A stretch of DNA of 33,600 nucleotides from positions 1-33,600 of the forward strand of contig CANQBK010000018.1 of the NCBI GenBank assembly GCA_947589485.1. The letters run 5' to 3'. A program made the position numbers and the translations under genes. Shown here piece after piece: positions 32,401 through 33,600 of the stretch (its first letter is position 1; the number at the start of each line of letters is the position of its first letter). This DNA comes from an uncultured Clostridia bacterium. GTDB taxonomy: Bacteria > Bacillota > Clostridia > Oscillospirales > Acutalibacteraceae. The notes under the pieces were generated by a model that ran no database searches, had not been told where the DNA came from, and worked only from the letters and a program-made list of their open reading frames with translations.

Positions 32401-33600
32401 CGGTTCGAGTATTACAGGTATCAAAGCAAACGGATATGAAGGATATACCCCCGATGATTTGTTGAGTTCTTCCTCGAATTGGGTTGATTTTACGAGCTTG
32501 GGTCACGACAAGAATCAGGATACTTTCTATTATATGACAGTTCCGCTTGCGACTCTCGGCATAACAAAGGATTACCTTGAAAGCAACGGTATCGGAGTTA
32601 TGCACATTTCAACTTTCGGTGAGGGCGGTATCGCTTCAATACCGATGGATATGACAATGCTCGATAACGCTACAACAGCATACAGCCAGGACGAATCAAC
32701 ATCTGCCGAAAAGGAAGATACAGACACAATTACAGTTCCGCTTGCAAGCATCGGCAAGAGCAACGGCGGCGGCGGAGGCGGCGGAGATGACGACGATGAC
32801 CCGGTTGTTGACCCGACAACACCGCTTCAGGTAAACTTCGGTACAGACAGATCGGCTCCTCAGCTCTCATCAACAGCTCTTACGCTTAAGGCTGTCGGAT
32901 ACGGCGGAACGGCTCCTTACAAATATGAATTTTCCGTTGACGGCAATGTTGTAAAATCTTCAAGCACGACCAACACATATTCATGGACGCCCGGAACAGC
33001 CGGAAAACATACAATCAAGTGTGTAATTAAGGATTCTGCCGGCAAAACTGCAACCGTTTCAAAGACATTCACGTCTGAAGGCGGCAGTACAGCGGCTCTT
33101 ACAAACAGCTCAACATTGAGCGCAACATCAATAGAGCTTGGCAAGTCCGTAACGGTAACTGCAAAGGCTTCGGGCGGTACAACTCCGTATAAATATGCAG
33201 TTTACTACAAAAAGACAAGCGATTCATCTTGGACAACAAAACAAGACTTTACTACAAATGCAAAAGTATCAATAACTCCCACAGTGGCAACTACCTATGA
33301 CGTATGCGTAAAGGTAAAGGACGCAAGCGGAACAGTTGTAAAGAAATACTTTACGGTCAAGGTAACAGCGGCAGCCAAAGCGCTTGCTAACAGCTCAACA
33401 CTGAGCGCAACATCAATAGAGCTTGGCAAGTCCGTAACGGTAACTGCAAAGGCTTCGGGCGGTACAACTCCGTACAAATATGCAGTTTACTACAAAAAGT
33501 CAACCGATACATCTTGGAAAACAAAACAGGACTACACAACAAATGCAAAAGTATCAATAACTCCCGCAGTGGCAACTACCTATGACGTATGTGTAAAGGT
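29492..33600 (+). CDS. Secreted GH13 alpha-amylase with CBM26 and CBM74-like modules (3' partial)
   Basis: The first 1369 codons of a very large extracellular amylase that continues past the window. It starts with TTG, about 9 bases after AGGGGAG. A long signal peptide (about residues 1-48, ending near EANAAS) precedes the GH13 domain (about 60-430). That domain has DIVANH, GIRWDAAKH (nucleophile Asp228), YYGEIL (acid Glu257) and ESHD (Asp329). After an Ig-like domain (about 490-570) come a CBM26 (about 581-678), a second Ig-like domain, and a CBM74-like module (about 780-1090; YATNPNG, IAQGVANDDPRIFR). A Gly/Asp linker, an Ig-like domain and 95-residue repeats follow. CBM74 modules bind granular starch, so the enzyme probably attacks resistant starch. 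Confidence 0.93.
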   Translation, partial: MGNGTQTVKHRLHTKIASVFLSTALFATTFTGLGTVAVTAAPTIEANAASTSAAVSGSGNYGLADSIPDGNILHCFTWKYTDIQAMLPEIAEAGFTSIQISPPQPTGGTGPWWWFYQPLGFYVGTSALGTKQELQSLVDEAKKYGIKMIADIVANHLAGDHSNIQSDLRDSQYWHPDIGDATDGNRYSVTHGKIGMPDINTENAYVQSCVKKYVEELKSMGFEGIRWDAAKHIGLPSEGDQFWPTVTSVSGLWYYGEILNNPGVSADSNKTLHDNILKEYSNYIGITDSVYSASVRNAYNSGTAPDGFGNYCTIGIANDKLLYWAESHDTFANGDTWDKSWNMDQNVIDRAYAIVASRNGIPALYFSRPSTHEKDSIKIGSKGSTHFTSTEVAEVNKFKNAMVGQKDYYTKSNNCGVVCREKGAVISAGSGSNMDVTVTNGGGTTAPGTYVDQISGSTWTVTSTTISGHIGASGIAVIYNPSDTPVPAKGSVSATPATGTSFTDTLTVTLNCNGVTNAKYSTTEGASGSYSDGQKITVGASTAAGSSVTVNLSGTKEDGSQATASYTYKKTEPKQYPSLESGGFVFDNSSKNWSNVYAYVYDESGSPTIENSGWPGVKMTDCGNGYFKYLLDSKFSNSKNICVIFNDGGTNQIPGAMQSGLTMSYSDKKLYENDSWQSLPNVVDPPVPVKDPVVTVNKASGTKFTTETLDITLTLANAVSGTYSVDNGPTKSFTGSKTVTIGEGKIGDSTVTVKATAKGSDGTSKSYTFTYEKDYVVKTTSSSASALTGKYATNPNGQYGKQKTITGPSDFTEDMIIAQGVANDDPRIFRGSHEAPVYDTYSLYAAWDNTNLYLGWQFTNVTDVVDPAQGYPISDNGKPWNGDIPQMLAFNLGKGKSADMSKGTMAGGDYVWGLKVGFETDIDALMCFSSKPGVGQPALFKTGSDGYFNYTDTTGFTDGGISFKYQDGFFGSSITGIKANGYEGYTPDDLLSSSSNWVDFTSLGHDKNQDTFYYMTVPLATLGITKDYLESNGIGVMHISTFGEGGIASIPMDMTMLDNATTAYSQDESTSAEKEDTDTITVPLASIGKSNGGGGGGGDDDDDPVVDPTTPLQVNFGTDRSAPQLSSTALTLKAVGYGGTAPYKYEFSVDGNVVKSSSTTNTYSWTPGTAGKHTIKCVIKDSAGKTATVSKTFTSEGGSTAALTNSSTLSATSIELGKSVTVTAKASGGTTPYKYAVYYKKTSDSSWTTKQDFTTNAKVSITPTVATTYDVCVKVKDASGTVVKKYFTVKVTAAAKALANSSTLSATSIELGKSVTVTAKASGGTTPYKYAVYYKKSTDTSWKTKQDYTTNAKVSITPAVATTYDVCVK
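33104..33600 (+). repeat. 285-bp tandem repeats in the amylase gene
   Basis: Two copies of a 285-bp unit (33104-33388 and 33389 to the window end) code 95-residue Ig-like repeats with STLSATSIELGKSVTV and GGTTPYKYAVYYKK. They are nearly identical at the DNA level, including silent sites, so they arose recently or are kept alike by gene conversion. More copies may follow outside the window. Confidence 0.9.

Overview
The window looks like chromosomal DNA of a gut Clostridia member, probably Oscillospiraceae (a Ruminococcus or [Eubacterium] siraeum-like starch user). The signs are Firmicutes-type ribosome binding sites, AT-rich spacers, the rimP-nusA-rnpM-ylxQ-infB order, SecA with a C-terminal zinc tail, a FabV-type reductase, Ser/Glu/Asp-rich lipoproteins, and an amylase that appears to carry CBM26 and CBM74 starch-binding modules. 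The genus is an inference. I saw no rRNA, tRNA, CRISPR, prophage or transposase gene.

Layout. 1-2148: a two-gene agmatine-to-putrescine operon (aguA, aguB). 2149-2560: a block of hairpin-rich repeats. 2585-5902: a surface lipoprotein with a 15-bp repeat stalk and a starch-module-like tail, a HAD phosphatase, a SprT-like zinc protein and a second lipoprotein. 5984-7162: fabV. 7231-12403 (minus strand): a surface protein fusing acyltransferase-3, CapA-like and SGNH domains, followed by two WYL-family regulators. 12589-14168: a TetR regulator converging on birA. 14257-20370 (minus strand): an acidic-tailed protein, a lipoprotein, secA, another lipoprotein and a small zinc-ribbon protein. 20656-23189: a zinc-ribbon repeat protein, an unknown protein and a HIT protein. 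23277-28282: the translation and transcription factor operon rimP to infB, closed by a perfect terminator. 28294-29029: a second, larger block of the same hairpin repeats in the opposite orientation. 29041-33600: an AT-rich promoter region and the first 1369 codons of a very large secreted amylase that runs off the window.

Two themes stand out. First, starch: the amylase combines a GH13 catalytic domain, CBM26, a CBM74-like module and long near-identical 95-residue repeats, and the lipoprotein near the left end has a domain resembling the same starch-binding fold. Second, repeats: the two hairpin blocks are mosaics of interchangeable modules with short stems. The stems differ in sequence but keep pairing through compensatory changes. 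The blocks lie in inverted orientation on either side of about 26 kb of mostly housekeeping genes. The rbfA gene normally found after infB is missing, and repeats stand in its place. I consider this repeat family the most likely undescribed element here.

Start codons were moved from the longest possible frame for secA, birA, the TetR gene, rnpM, ylxQ, infB, the HIT gene and both zinc-ribbon genes, on the basis of Shine-Dalgarno spacing or promoter position.
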